Shown: positions 23,692-33,699, counted from the first letter of the stretch. The stretch: DNA of 64,000 nucleotides from Armatimonadota bacterium (GCA_031460175.1 JAVKGW010000002.1:186001-250000), one strand, 5' to 3'. The notes: generated from the letters alone by a model not told the origin. A program made the numbers and translations.

Positions 23692-26354
23692 GCTTCCTCC
23701 TGCTCATCCCTGGATTGCCTCAGCCGGGCGATGTACAGGCGCGTGAGCGCCTCCGTGGAGGCCGGCAGAGGCTCCTCCGGGAACCTCCACCGATCCGCCT
23801 CCTCGTACGCCCGGTCCTCTTCCTGCCTCCCCGACCCGCGGAGGCGGGAGGCCATCCACCGCCACGCGGCCTGGAGGGCGGGGATCCGGCGGATGGCCAC
23901 TTCCCCCAAGAGGAGGCCGAGGGCGACCCCCACCAGCAGGTCTGCGAGATTCCGGCGGGTCTGGGCGGAAGGGTCCCGCCGGAGGGCCTCCGCGGGGTGC
24001 CGTACCACCTGTCCTCCCGTCACCTCCGCGATCCGTTCCAGAAGGGACGTCCCGTCGGAACCATACCGCAGCTCCGGCGAGTAGGGGAGCACCACGGGGA
24101 CCGTGGAGGACCCCACCCTCCGCCCGTCGAGGAAGGCGGAAACCCCAAGGGCGTAGGTCCCGGGCCCGGGGAGCCGGACGCGCGCCTCGTACCACCCGGG
24201 CCCGGCCTGCATGAACCGGATCCGCTGCGTCTCCCGTCCCACCAGGGTGCCCGTCACCGTGAGTCCGTCGAGTGGGTTGCCCTCCGCGTCCCGGGCGTCC
24301 ACCACCGCCTCCAAGGCAGCGCCCCTTAAGTTTACCCGCACGTCCAGGGGCTCCATGTGGGATCGCATCGCCCACCGGACTGCCCGGGACCAGAAGGCGG
24401 CGAAGTACGGCCACTGCCGCCACTCCACCGCCCACCGAACCCCCGTATCCGAGGTGAAGGCCACTGCCCGCCCCAACCCGTACCGCCAGGAGGCGAGGAG
24501 AGGATCCCGATATGGGGAGAGGAGGTAGACCTGGCTTGCGGGTTTCGGGGAGGTCGCCACGTATCCCCGCAGGGGAGGGACTGCGGGAATCCCGGGGAGA
24601 AGGGCGGTGTCGGTTTGCCGTGGGACAAACCGCTCCTCCACGAGGTAGGCCCGGCGGGTGAGGGTGACCTCCGCGGTCAGAAGCTGCGGGACGGTGTAGG
24701 GATCCCGGGCATGGTAGTGCCGGCCTCCCCCCCACTCCGCGAGCCGGCGCATGAAGGGGACGTCCGCATCCCGGCCCACAGAAACCGCGGTAAGGGTGAT
24801 CCCTGCCCCGCGCATGCGGAGGGCGAGGCCCTGGAAATCCCCGGGATCCGTCTGGCCATCGGAGAGGACGATGACGTGTCTCACCCGGGCCCGAACCTCC
24901 CTGAGGGCTTCTGCCGCGGCCCGCAGGGCCGGCCACATGTCCGTTCCTCCGCCCGTGCGCAGCCGGGCCACCCGCTCTCCGATCCGATCCCGATCCCGGG
25001 CCGGGGTGAGGGGGACCAGCCACCGGTACTCCTGGTCGAAGGCGATGATCCCGATGAGATCCTGCTCCCCGAGGAAGTCGAGGACGCTCCGAGCCGCTTC
25101 CTTCGCGAGCTCCACCTTGGCGGGCTCGTTGCTGAGGCCCGCCATGCTGGCGGAGGTGTCCAGCACCAGGACCACGGCCGCGTGCACGAGCCCCACCCGG
25201 TGTCGGACATCTGCGGAGACGGGCAGCGCCTCCTCCAGCGGGGTTCCCGCGTAGCCTCCGGGCCCGTACGCGTGTGGCCCTCCCGCGACGACCAGTCCTC
25301 CCCCCAGGGAAGCCACGTACGCGCGCAGGGCCTCCATCTGGGCCCGGGAGAGCCGGTGGGCGGGGACATCGTCCAGGACGACGGCCTCGTACCGTGCCAG
25401 AGAGGCGGCGTTGCCCGGAAGCCGCTCCGGACTCGCCTCTTCCACCCGCAGGCCTTGAGCCCGAAGGACCCCGGGAAGGTCCCCGGACCCTACGTACAGG
25501 ACCTCGGGCACCCCGTGCCCCCGGACGAACGCCTCCGCCACGTTGTTCTCCAGAACCCCGTCCTGCTCGGGAAACAGGTCGGCCCGGAGGGGAAGCCACC
25601 CGCTCGGGGCGCTCACGGTGAACGGTACCGCCGTCCACCCCTGGGTCAGCCGGACCTCCTTGCGGGCCACCCGGCGTCCCCCGGCTGCGAGTTCCAGGCG
25701 GGCCCGCTGCGGCCGGGAGGACCAGAGGAGGACCTGGATCTCGAACCGCTCCCCTGCCCGAACCTCCGCGGGCGTCAGGAGATCCTCGATGCGCGCCCCG
25801 TCCCGGTCGAAGGCGGACCGCAACGGCACGACGAAGATGGGCACCCCGGCCGCGGCCACACGACGCGCGGCCTCCATCGCTTTGCCCCGCAGATCCAGCC
25901 CATCGCTCAGAAGCACGAGCCGCCGACCGCCCTCTTCCGGGAGGGCGGCGAGCGCGAGGTCCAGGGCAGCCCCGATGTCCGTGTCCGCGGGATCCGGACG
26001 GGAGGCAGGAGAGGGGTCGAATCGCTCCGTGGGCGCCTGCTCGACCACGGCCCTCCCGCCAAAGGTCACGAGGCCGAGCCGGTCGCCCGGTTGTCGGAAC
26101 CTGGTGGCAGCCGCGAGGAACCGCTCGGCCCGCACGGCCTCCTCCGGAAGAAGGCTGTCGGATCGGTCCAGGACGAACACCACGGAGATGGGTCCCCCGG
26201 GAACGGCAACCTGTGTTCCCGCGAGGGCCAGCACCACGCATCCCAGGGCCACCATCCGGAGGGCGGGGCCGACCCGGAAAGGGCGGGAAGCCCGCCACAG
26301 GAGGGGGAGGAGAAGGAGCAGGAGCAAGGCGGCGGGAGAGGAGAAGCGGATCAC
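23688..26354 (-). CDS. Membrane protein with two VWA domains flanking a GATase-like domain
   Basis: An 888-residue protein. Two N-terminal helices are followed by a VWA domain with MIDAS-type DRSDS, then a glutamine amidotransferase-like segment (VVLDDVPAHRLSRAQMEAL, GGGLVVAGGPHAYGPGGY), then a second VWA with canonical MIDAS DTSAS and VIVLSDGQTD. A beta-rich region and another transmembrane helix (LLVGVALGLLLGEVAIRR) lead to a cytosolic tail. The GTG at 26354 overlaps the upstream stop (GTGA). Proteins of this layout usually accompany MoxR ATPases and may act as metal-dependent adhesion or chaperone partners at the envelope; the specific role is unknown. Confidence 0.82.
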   Translation of the reverse strand: MIRFSSPAALLLLLLLPLLWRASRPFRVGPALRMVALGCVVLALAGTQVAVPGGPISVVFVLDRSDSLLPEEAVRAERFLAAATRFRQPGDRLGLVTFGGRAVVEQAPTERFDPSPASRPDPADTDIGAALDLALAALPEEGGRRLVLLSDGLDLRGKAMEAARRVAAAGVPIFVVPLRSAFDRDGARIEDLLTPAEVRAGERFEIQVLLWSSRPQRARLELAAGGRRVARKEVRLTQGWTAVPFTVSAPSGWLPLRADLFPEQDGVLENNVAEAFVRGHGVPEVLYVGSGDLPGVLRAQGLRVEEASPERLPGNAASLARYEAVVLDDVPAHRLSRAQMEALRAYVASLGGGLVVAGGPHAYGPGGYAGTPLEEALPVSADVRHRVGLVHAAVVLVLDTSASMAGLSNEPAKVELAKEAARSVLDFLGEQDLIGIIAFDQEYRWLVPLTPARDRDRIGERVARLRTGGGTDMWPALRAAAEALREVRARVRHVIVLSDGQTDPGDFQGLALRMRGAGITLTAVSVGRDADVPFMRRLAEWGGGRHYHARDPYTVPQLLTAEVTLTRRAYLVEERFVPRQTDTALLPGIPAVPPLRGYVATSPKPASQVYLLSPYRDPLLASWRYGLGRAVAFTSDTGVRWAVEWRQWPYFAAFWSRAVRWAMRSHMEPLDVRVNLRGAALEAVVDARDAEGNPLDGLTVTGTLVGRETQRIRFMQAGPGWYEARVRLPGPGTYALGVSAFLDGRRVGSSTVPVVLPYSPELRYGSDGTSLLERIAEVTGGQVVRHPAEALRRDPSAQTRRNLADLLVGVALGLLLGEVAIRRIPALQAAWRWMASRLRGSGRQEEDRAYEEADRWRFPEEPLPASTEALTRLYIARLRQSRDEQEEA

Positions 26355-28129
26355 CGTTTCCCCCCAGGAGCCGCAGAACCCCGCTGTCTCAGGAAGAGCG
26401 CCCACTCCCCCACCAGGAGCCCCAACAGGACCCACAGGAACTCCCGGGAGAGGTCGCGGCCTCCTGCACGGGTCTCCTCGGGCCTGAAGGAAGGAAGGGA
26501 AGCCGTGGGGGGAGGCGCGAGGGGACGCCGCTCCGCCGCGGGCTGCACCGCGACCGTACGCACCGTCCCAGAGCCCGTCCTCAGGCGGTAGATGCCCGCG
26601 CGATCCAGAGGCGGGGTGCGGAACACGCCGGCCACGGCCAGCAGGCGCCGTGGGCCCAAGGGCCCCTCAAGCCAGGCTTCGGGATGCCCCCCCGCGGGAA
26701 AGGTGAGGACCTCCCCGGCCTGCACCACGGACCGGCTCGGACCGCCCAACCAGTCGAGGACGTTGGACAGGAAGATGGGGAACGCGGGCCGAAGGCCGAG
26801 GTCCGAGCCCGTAAGATCGAAGGCGAGCAGCACTACCCGGTGGGTTCCCGACTCGTACGCCCACACCAAAGGGCCGGCTCCTTCCGCCAGCACCTCCCCG
26901 GCCCGGGTCTCCAGGGCTAAGGCGTCCCGGATCCGCACCTCCGAAAGGTCCACGAACCGGAGGAGGGAATGCGTCCGGTGGAAGCGGACCACCCGCGGTT
27001 CCCGGACGATTCCGGCCACCTGCACCGGAAGGTTTTTGGGGACGGTGCGGACCAGGAGCGCGTTGCCGGGCGGGAGCGCCCGCACGGGGACCCGGTCCAC
27101 GATGACCACGTCGGAGGGGGGCCATTGCCATGGATCCGGAGAGTCGGTCCGCGCCACCTCCCGCACCCCCATGGCCCGCAGGGCCTCCAGGAAGAACGCG
27201 GGGGAGCGGCCCACCACCAGCACGGTGGGGAGGGGACGTCTCCCCAGGGCGATCCGTCGGTCGTCCGCGGGCAGGTCGTCTCGGCCGAGCAGGCGTCCCT
27301 CCACCACCTCCCCTTCCGGCACGTCGAGCCGCACCACCCGCTCCCCTCCCGCGGCAAGATCCACCGGAGCCCGCCACACCTCCTTCCCGTCCACCCACAC
27401 TCCAAGGGGGACGTGCGAGGGTGCGGAGGTGTCGTTGCGAACCCGGAGGACCACCCGTAGCCGGCCAGGCCCCCGGGGGTAGGCAAGGATCTCGACGAGC
27501 CCCAGGTTGCGGGCAGCTCCGCCGAAGAGGTGCGCCACGGCTCCGGGAACCGGCCGGTCCGAGAAGACGTGGACTTCCAAGGAGCGGCCCGGCCGGGCGA
27601 GGGCCCGCGCCAACTGAACCGCACCTTCTAGATCCGCCTCTCCGTCCGTGGGCTCCAGCTCCCTGAGGGCCCTGAGGGCCTCGGAGGGAGGGCCGAGCGG
27701 GCGGATCAGGCGGGGCGTGCGGGCGGCGCCCAGAAGGGCCGCGGCGTGGCCGGGTCCCACCCTTGCCAGGAGCTCCTGGGCCCCGCGGCGGGCCGCCTCG
27801 AACCGGCTGGGCGGGAGATCCCGGGTTTGCATGCTCAGGGAGAGATCCATCACCACCGCCACATCCGCCCCTACGCCGCCGGGGAGGAGGAGGCGGGGGC
27901 GCGCGAGAGCGAGGGAGGCGGCGCAGACCGCCAGGATCTGCAGCAGCAGGAGGAGGTTGCGCTCGAGTCGCCGGACCGGCCGGCGCACCAGCAGCTCCCT
28001 GGCCGAGCGTTGCCAGAGGAGCAGGCTGGGAACCACCACCTCCGTGCGCCGGGGCCGTAGGAGGTACAGGAGCACCAGGAAGGGAATGCTCGCCAGCCAC
28101 CACAGGGCAGAAGGATTTTGAAGCGTCAT
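26351..28129 (-). CDS. BatA/VWA domain membrane protein
   Basis: A 592-residue protein beginning MTLQNPSALWWLASIPFLVL, the N-terminal BatA/aerotolerance membrane motif, with a second helix near residue 60. A VWA domain follows (VVMDLSLSMQTRD, MIDAS DLSLS), then a long extracytoplasmic beta-rich region and a C-terminal transmembrane helix (LWVLLGLLVGEWALFL). It is coupled by 4 nt overlaps to DUF58 (upstream) and the double-VWA gene (downstream). By family it is probably a substrate or adaptor of the MoxR ATPase encoded in the same operon. Confidence 0.85.
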   Translation of the reverse strand: MTLQNPSALWWLASIPFLVLLYLLRPRRTEVVVPSLLLWQRSARELLVRRPVRRLERNLLLLLQILAVCAASLALARPRLLLPGGVGADVAVVMDLSLSMQTRDLPPSRFEAARRGAQELLARVGPGHAAALLGAARTPRLIRPLGPPSEALRALRELEPTDGEADLEGAVQLARALARPGRSLEVHVFSDRPVPGAVAHLFGGAARNLGLVEILAYPRGPGRLRVVLRVRNDTSAPSHVPLGVWVDGKEVWRAPVDLAAGGERVVRLDVPEGEVVEGRLLGRDDLPADDRRIALGRRPLPTVLVVGRSPAFFLEALRAMGVREVARTDSPDPWQWPPSDVVIVDRVPVRALPPGNALLVRTVPKNLPVQVAGIVREPRVVRFHRTHSLLRFVDLSEVRIRDALALETRAGEVLAEGAGPLVWAYESGTHRVVLLAFDLTGSDLGLRPAFPIFLSNVLDWLGGPSRSVVQAGEVLTFPAGGHPEAWLEGPLGPRRLLAVAGVFRTPPLDRAGIYRLRTGSGTVRTVAVQPAAERRPLAPPPTASLPSFRPEETRAGGRDLSREFLWVLLGLLVGEWALFLRQRGSAAPGGKR

Positions 28130-29010
28130 CCCCGCACCAGTCCCGCGGCCCGCATGTAGCGCAGCACCAGCTCCCGCACCGGCACACGGGTGGTGGTCCG
28201 GAGGTAGGCGATCCCGTGCCGGAAGCAGAACTGCCGGCACGCCTCCAGGAACCCGTCCCGGGCTCGCACGAAGGCCTCCAGGCTCTCCCGGGAACTCGTC
28301 CACTCCAGGACGGACCCCGTCTCCGCATCCACCAGCCGCAGCTCTCCCCGGAGGGTTGGGAAGAGCTCCTCCTCGCTGAGGATCTGGACGAGGAACGTCT
28401 CGAACCGTCCGTAGCGCAGCCGTCTCAGCGCTTCCTCGTAGCCCGCGGGGTCCAGAAGATCCGTGAGCAGGATCGCCACGCCCCGACGCCGGGTGCGGGC
28501 GGTGTAGTCCGCGAGGGCGGAGGCCAGGGCCGTGGGACCTTCCGGCCGGACCTGCTCCAGGAAGGAGAAGAGGGTGTGTGCGTACTGCCGACCCCGGCGG
28601 GGCGGAAGCACCTGGATGCGGCGGCCCTGCAGGACCACCACGCCCACCCGTTCCAGGTTCACCAGGGAGATGTACCCCAGAGCCGCCGCCAGTTGCTTCG
28701 CATAGTCCATCTTGGTCGGGGAGCCGAACCCCATGGAAGCGCTCGCGTCCAGAAGGAGGTGGACGTCAAGGTCCTCCTCCGTGGTGGTGAGCTTCACGAA
28801 CAGCCGGTCCAGACGGGCGTACGCGTTCCAGTCCACGAACCGGTAGTCGTCGCCCACCTGGTAGGAGCGGTAGTCCGCGAACTCCACCCCGCGGCCCACG
28901 AGCGCGCTGGGCCGATCCCCGCCGGACCGGCTGCGGACCCGCCGGCGCACGAGGAGGGTGAGGCGCTCCAGCTCGCGGAGGAAGTCGGGATCCAGCAGGA
29001 GGGCGCTCAC
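28126..29010 (-). CDS. DUF58 domain protein
   Basis: A 294-residue cytosolic protein with the DUF58 signature GVEFADYRSYQVGDDYRFVD followed by WNAYARLDRLFVK. It also has a VWA-like MIDAS in DASASMGFG (residues about 90) and VAILLTDLLDPAGYEEAL. DUF58 proteins nearly always sit immediately downstream of MoxR ATPases and are thought to present clients. GTG 29010 overlaps the moxR stop (GTGA), and the end overlaps the batA-like start (ATGA). Confidence 0.92.
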   Translation of the reverse strand: MSALLLDPDFLRELERLTLLVRRRVRSRSGGDRPSALVGRGVEFADYRSYQVGDDYRFVDWNAYARLDRLFVKLTTTEEDLDVHLLLDASASMGFGSPTKMDYAKQLAAALGYISLVNLERVGVVVLQGRRIQVLPPRRGRQYAHTLFSFLEQVRPEGPTALASALADYTARTRRRGVAILLTDLLDPAGYEEALRRLRYGRFETFLVQILSEEELFPTLRGELRLVDAETGSVLEWTSSRESLEAFVRARDGFLEACRQFCFRHGIAYLRTTTRVPVRELVLRYMRAAGLVRG

Positions 29011-30011
29011 GGCGTCGGGAGGGACTCCGCGGGCTCGAGCTCGGGGGTGTGGGCGAGGACGTCCCGAAGGATCCGGTCCGGATCCACCCCCTCTGCCTCG
29101 CCCTCGAAGTTCAGGAGGATCCGATGCCGCAGGGCCGGCAGCACCACGGACCGGATGTCCTCCGCGCTCACGTGGGCCCGGCCCGCCGCGAGGGCCCGTA
29201 CCTTTGCGCCGAGGAGGATGGCCTGGGCTCCCCGGGGGCTGCTGCCGTACCGCACGAACCGGGAGACGAGGGCAGAGCAGCGGGGGCTCGTCGGGTGGGT
29301 GGCCTCCACCAAGCGGGCCACGTAGCCGAGGAGATGCGGAGCCACCGCCACCTCCCGTACCAGGGCCTGCATGGCCAGTACGGTGGCGCCGTCCGCCACG
29401 GGCTCGGCTTCCGAGAGGACCGCCCCCGTGGTACGATCGAGGATCTCCACGAGGGAGTCCACATCCGGATACGGGACGCGCAGCTTGAAGAAGAACCGGT
29501 CCAGCTGGGCCTCGGGAAGCGGATACGTTCCCTCCATCTCGATGGGGTTCTGGGTGGCGAGCACGAAGAAGGGACGCTCAAGAGGGTAGGACACTCCGGA
29601 GACGGTCACCGCCAGCTCCTGCATGGCCTCCAGCAGGGCGGACTGGGTTTTGGGCGTGGCCCGGTTGATCTCGTCCGCGAGCACCAGCTGGCTGAACACG
29701 GGCCCGGGCTGGAAGGTGAAGTGCCGGCGGCCATCCTCATCCGTCACGAGGACGTTGGTGCCCACGATGTCCGCGGGCATGAGGTCCGGGGTGAACTGAA
29801 TCCGCGAGAACCGCAGATTCAGCACGCGGGCCACGGTCTTCACGAGGAGCGTCTTGCCCACACCCGGAACCCCTTCCAGGAGCACGTGTCCCCCCGCGAA
29901 CAGAGCCACGAGGACGAGCTCCACCAGCTCCTCGTGGCCCACCATCACCTTCCCGACCTCTGACCGGATCCTCCGATAGAGGTGCTGAAACTCGTGGATC
30001 TCCAACCTCAT
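29007..30011 (-). CDS. MoxR-family AAA+ ATPase
   Basis: A 334-residue AAA+ protein. Walker A GVPGVGKT is near residues 47-54, Walker B LVLADEINRATPKTQSALLE, sensor 1 ATQNPIEMEGTYPLPEAQLD, the arginine-finger region LDRFFFKLRVPYPD and sensor 2 SPRGAQAILLGAKVRAL. MoxR proteins act as chaperones that insert metals or remodel VWA partners. Three VWA-containing proteins follow in the same operon. ATG 30011 overlaps the stop of the coiled-coil gene; the long in-frame upstream extension is antisense-type noise. Confidence 0.95.
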   Translation of the reverse strand: MRLEIHEFQHLYRRIRSEVGKVMVGHEELVELVLVALFAGGHVLLEGVPGVGKTLLVKTVARVLNLRFSRIQFTPDLMPADIVGTNVLVTDEDGRRHFTFQPGPVFSQLVLADEINRATPKTQSALLEAMQELAVTVSGVSYPLERPFFVLATQNPIEMEGTYPLPEAQLDRFFFKLRVPYPDVDSLVEILDRTTGAVLSEAEPVADGATVLAMQALVREVAVAPHLLGYVARLVEATHPTSPRCSALVSRFVRYGSSPRGAQAILLGAKVRALAAGRAHVSAEDIRSVVLPALRHRILLNFEGEAEGVDPDRILRDVLAHTPELEPAESLPTP

Positions 30012-31522
30012 TCCCTCCGTCGTCCGAGCTCCAGGAAGTACCGCCCCACCAGATCCCGATACGGCCCGGGGATCCGTTCGCGGGCCATGGCCTCGTCCAA
30101 CCGCCGCACCACCAGGGGGGAGACGTGGACGGGAGCGGTCCGAGGCGGGTTTCGCACGCCCGTACCCGGCACCTCTACGAGGGTAGGCTTTCCCCTTCCG
30201 GGGCTCCCCTGAAGGCGCTCTTGCCTGAGCCCGGTCCCCAGCCGCCCCGTGGGCTCCCCCAGTTTCTCCCGCACGCTCCCCTGCCCGGCCCGAAGTCCCT
30301 CGTCCGGGCCCTCCGTGAGCCCCCCCGGTCTCGGCCCAGGGCGCTCCCTGGCCCGCCCGGCGCCCGCGGGGGATGCGGGGAAGGGAACGGCTCCCGTCAC
30401 GATGTCCCGCTCCTCCATCGCGGTGTGGGTCTCCGTCGGTGCCTGGATGCGTTGGAGGGTCGCCTCCGTCTCCCGCGCCAGCATCCGCAGGGTTTCGACC
30501 TCCGAGACCAGGCGTTGCACCTCCCGGAGGTCCTCCCGGGCCTGACCAAGAGCCTGGAGGGCGGAGGGCCCATCCGATCGTCGCACGGCTTGGCGGGCTC
30601 TCCGGAGGGAGGCCCGGACGGGCGGAGGGAGATCCCGGCTGTGGACCAGGTCCCGGAGGGCTTCCTCGATCCGCCGCCGCTCTTGAGGGGAGGGGGCAGT
30701 GCTCAACCGTAGCTGGAGAGCTTCCAAGCTCTGGATGCGCTGGTCCAAAGCCTCCCGGGAGGGCAGCCGAGGAACATTGGCTTCCTCCCTGAGCAGCTCC
30801 TCGGCTTGAGAGCGGGCACCCTCCACCTGGCGCACCAGCGCCTGCAACCGCCCCACCGCCTCGTGCCGCGTGGCCCGTCCCTGCCGCAGGGTCCGGGCCA
30901 CCTGCCGAGCCCGCTCCGCCTGCTCCGCCGCGCGCGACAGCCTCTGCGCCCGCGCCCTCTCCCCGATCTGTCCCACCCTCTGTTCCAGTCGCCGGCTTTC
31001 CGCCCGGACGACCTCCTGCACCCGGCGGGCAGGAGTCCCCGGGAGGGTGACCCCTCCCAGCAGCAGGTCCCAGATCAACAGCCCAGTAGCCAGCACGAGA
31101 ACCCGGGGATCCAGGGCCGTCCGGATGGGGACGGCGCGGCGTGCGTCCGCACGGAGGAGGGCTTGAGTCGCCTCCTCCAGCACCTGGTCCCGGAACCGGG
31201 AACGGACCCGGCCCATGGCGATGCCGAGGGCCGTCGTCAACCGGTCCTCCAGCCCGCAGGTCCGGTCTAGGAGGTGGGCCGCGTAGTACAACGAGGGAAC
31301 GAAGAGGAGGCGGCCCACGAGGAGGCTCACGAGGGCCGCGAGGGCACTCCCCCCGAAGATCCACCCCAGCCGCACCTCCAAGGGGAAGGCCAGGGAGAGG
31401 GCCCGGACGGCGATCCCCCACCCGAGTCCGCCCAGGCTCACCACGCTGGCCAGCCGCACGGCCCGCTGCCACGCCATGCGGCTCCGGGCGTGGTGCAGGG
31501 GCCGGAAGGCCAAGGTGCTCAA
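30008..31522 (-). CDS. Membrane-anchored coiled-coil protein of the MoxR operon (DUF4175-like)
   Basis: A 504-residue protein. Three transmembrane helices in the first 145 residues enclose SLYYAAHLLDRTCGLEDRLT, a segment reminiscent of DUF4175-type proteins that occur beside MoxR/BatA genes. A roughly 240-residue Arg/Glu/Gln-rich coiled coil follows (150-380), then a low-complexity Gly/Pro/Arg tail. TTG 31522 is favoured: it has GGAGG 5 nt upstream and overlaps the permease stop as TTGA, like all its neighbours; ATG 31477 is an alternative. Function unknown; the architecture suggests a scaffold. Confidence 0.72.
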   Translation of the reverse strand: MSTLAFRPLHHARSRMAWQRAVRLASVVSLGGLGWGIAVRALSLAFPLEVRLGWIFGGSALAALVSLLVGRLLFVPSLYYAAHLLDRTCGLEDRLTTALGIAMGRVRSRFRDQVLEEATQALLRADARRAVPIRTALDPRVLVLATGLLIWDLLLGGVTLPGTPARRVQEVVRAESRRLEQRVGQIGERARAQRLSRAAEQAERARQVARTLRQGRATRHEAVGRLQALVRQVEGARSQAEELLREEANVPRLPSREALDQRIQSLEALQLRLSTAPSPQERRRIEEALRDLVHSRDLPPPVRASLRRARQAVRRSDGPSALQALGQAREDLREVQRLVSEVETLRMLARETEATLQRIQAPTETHTAMEERDIVTGAVPFPASPAGAGRARERPGPRPGGLTEGPDEGLRAGQGSVREKLGEPTGRLGTGLRQERLQGSPGRGKPTLVEVPGTGVRNPPRTAPVHVSPLVVRRLDEAMARERIPGPYRDLVGRYFLELGRRRE

Positions 31523-32196
31523 GGACTCCTCCGGAGGCGCTCCACCTGTCGGGCGCACAGCCAGAACACCGCCGTGCCCACCACCGTCCATTCCCCGACC
31601 CACAGGAGCCGGACGGTCCCGGGGGCAGAGGGATGCACAGCCTGGAGGGAGGAGGGACTGGCCCACAAAAACAGAGAGCCCAGGACCCCACCCACCACAG
31701 TCCAGACCGCGAGGGACCGGAGGAGGTCGTTCTCCACCACGCCCCCCAGCCAGGTCCCAATCCCCGCAAAGGCCCATCCCACCGGGACCGCCGCCACCAC
31801 CTGGCCCGCGGCCGCCGTCCAGGGGAGGGCCCGTAGACCCGCGAGGAACGCGAGGGCGGGCAGGGCCAGAAAGGAGAGGAGGAGGGCATACAGGAACCCG
31901 GCAAGGGCCTTGCCCCGGGCGATCTCGCGGGCAGGGAAGAAGGCGGTGGCCAGATCCGGCAGCCCCTTTTCGCCCGGGATCGCGACCTCCCCGCTCGTCA
32001 CCGCCACGCACAGGAAACTCACCGCGGCGAGGAAGATCCAGGAGGCCACGCCGAGGGCGGGCTGATCCGCGCTTCCATCGGGAGCGGTGCCGAACAGGGC
32101 GAGGAGGTGGAGGACCGCAAGCCACACGGCGAGCACGGCCACGCCCTTCGCGGTCGTGAGCCGGGCACGGAGGTCACCCCGTGCCACCGCCATCAT
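31519..32196 (-). CDS. ABC-2 type permease-like protein
   Basis: A 225-residue protein with six hydrophobic segments. After the second helix it has GEVAIPGEKGLPDLATAFFP then AREIARGKALAG, the E-x-G-x(n)-LxxA-x(n)-P-REI-xxGK pattern of NatB/GldF-type ABC-2 permeases. No ABC ATPase gene lies nearby, so the partner must be elsewhere or the protein acts without one. ATG 32196 overlaps the preceding stop; the next codon is also ATG (32193). The operon position suggests envelope export or assembly. Confidence 0.72.
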   Translation of the reverse strand: MMAVARGDLRARLTTAKGVAVLAVWLAVLHLLALFGTAPDGSADQPALGVASWIFLAAVSFLCVAVTSGEVAIPGEKGLPDLATAFFPAREIARGKALAGFLYALLLSFLALPALAFLAGLRALPWTAAAGQVVAAVPVGWAFAGIGTWLGGVVENDLLRSLAVWTVVGGVLGSLFLWASPSSLQAVHPSAPGTVRLLWVGEWTVVGTAVFWLCARQVERLRRSP

Positions 32197-33665
32197 CGCA
32201 GGCCCGCCACGAGAACCACCCAGCCGCCGCCCGACTCCGCGAGCAGAACCGGGTGGAAACCTATTATAGCATCCCAGGCGGGGACCATCCGACGCCCTTC
32301 CTGGATCCCGGGGCGGGTGCCGTCCACGGGTCGCCACGCTCCGGGATCCAGGGGCGTGCGCCCCTCCCGGAGGCCAGAGAACTCGATCTCCCGGCCCTTC
32401 CACACCAGCCAGCTCCTCCCCAGGCGACCTCCTCGGAGGTCGAGCCAGCGGCCTTGTCTATCTACCTCCGCCGAGAGTTCTTCCCCGGAGACGCGCTCCC
32501 ACCGGAGGAAGAGGGGTTGGGCGGGCTGCTGGTGAAGGCGTACCCGGACCCCTTCTGTGTCCTCCCAGACGTCCGCTTCCAGAAAGCTGCCCTGGAAGAG
32601 GACGGAGGAGCCCGGAGGAAACACGGCGGATACGGGTCCCCCGTAGGCGGAGCGGTGGCTTGCGACGCCGTACGTCCAAGCGATCCCCTCCACCACCACC
32701 GTCACCCACCTGCGATCCGGAAGGGTCACCTGGCGGCGCACCTCCGCGGCCAGCAGGAGAAGCCCGGCGGTGGCGACGCCGACCGCCACGGGGATCCCGA
32801 TCCATCCCCCCGGGTGCCGCGCCCCTGCCCGGAGCGCGAGGAAGAGGGCAAGCCATGTGCCCGCAAGCCCCAAGGCCACAAGCCCGAAGGGCGGGCGCGG
32901 CCGGGCCGCTTCCAGTGGGCTCCACTCCACGGACCTGCGGGGGGGTCTAGCTCTTGGGTCTTCCGGCCAGGGGTCTGCGGGATCCCAGAGCTGGACGCTT
33001 CCAAGTCCGACAGGGGAGCTGGCCACCGCCCGTAGCCAGACTCCCAGGGGGCCGGAGGGGCGAAAAGTCCGCTCCAGCAGGACCCGACCTCCGTGCAGGA
33101 CCCAGGCCTTGAGGGCGTCCTGCTGTCGCTGGTTCAGCTCGCGTTCCTCCAGGGTCCGGATCGCCAGAGCGTCGAGGGAGGTGTAGGCCAGTGGGTCTTC
33201 CGGGAGATCCCGCTCCCGCACCACGACCGCGGTGCGCCGGCCGGGATCCGCAAGGCGGCCCGGGCCCCGCCCCTCCTGGTCCACCACCGCCACCAGGCCT
33301 TGTGCTATCCGCTGGGAGGACACCCTCACAGCGGTGCGGACAACGGTTCGCCCCTCCGTCTCCAGGGAGATCCCCACCGGAGCCCGGAGATCCAGGAGGG
33401 GGAGGGTCAGCAGGAACCCCCTCGGGGAATTGCCCGGAAGGTGAACCGGGCGGCGGTAGCGCAGCCGGCTCCCGGAGCCCGCGGAGATCTCCACCACCAC
33501 CCACCCGTCCAGGGGTGAGGACGACCGAAGGAGGACGAGGACGGGATGCCAGAAGCCGGGACGCACCCATCCCTCCCATCCCACCCGTGCCTGCAGGCGG
33601 GCGGAGGCAGCCTCGCCTGGTGCGGGGAGGAATCCCAAGAGCAAAAGAGGCGCACAGCCGAGCAC
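32193..33665 (-). CDS. Exported/membrane protein with GATase-like region, first gene of the MoxR operon
   Basis: A 490-residue protein. It starts with a hydrophobic stretch (LGCAPLLLLGFLPAPGEAAS) like a signal peptide. An extracytoplasmic beta domain follows, then a segment LEERELNQRQQDALKAWVLH with GGRVLLERTF that resembles the amidotransferase-like fold of other MoxR-operon membrane proteins, and two helices near residues 260-310. The rest is beta-rich. Start GTG 33665 is uncertain: codons just upstream (K, R) would give a better signal peptide but offer only weak starts. Family not recognised. Confidence 0.65.
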   Translation of the reverse strand: MLGCAPLLLLGFLPAPGEAASARLQARVGWEGWVRPGFWHPVLVLLRSSSPLDGWVVVEISAGSGSRLRYRRPVHLPGNSPRGFLLTLPLLDLRAPVGISLETEGRTVVRTAVRVSSQRIAQGLVAVVDQEGRGPGRLADPGRRTAVVVRERDLPEDPLAYTSLDALAIRTLEERELNQRQQDALKAWVLHGGRVLLERTFRPSGPLGVWLRAVASSPVGLGSVQLWDPADPWPEDPRARPPRRSVEWSPLEAARPRPPFGLVALGLAGTWLALFLALRAGARHPGGWIGIPVAVGVATAGLLLLAAEVRRQVTLPDRRWVTVVVEGIAWTYGVASHRSAYGGPVSAVFPPGSSVLFQGSFLEADVWEDTEGVRVRLHQQPAQPLFLRWERVSGEELSAEVDRQGRWLDLRGGRLGRSWLVWKGREIEFSGLREGRTPLDPGAWRPVDGTRPGIQEGRRMVPAWDAIIGFHPVLLAESGGGWVVLVAGLR

Positions 33666-33699
33666 CGTGCGCCCCAGCGCTTTGATCCACCCGGAGGCT

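Noticed and set aside
32263-32268. Perfect TATAAT on the minus strand about 70 nt before the ABC-2 permease gene
   Set aside because: It lies inside the coding sequence of the preceding gene (Ala-Ile-Ile codons), has no -35 partner, and the genes are translationally coupled, so an internal promoter is not needed.
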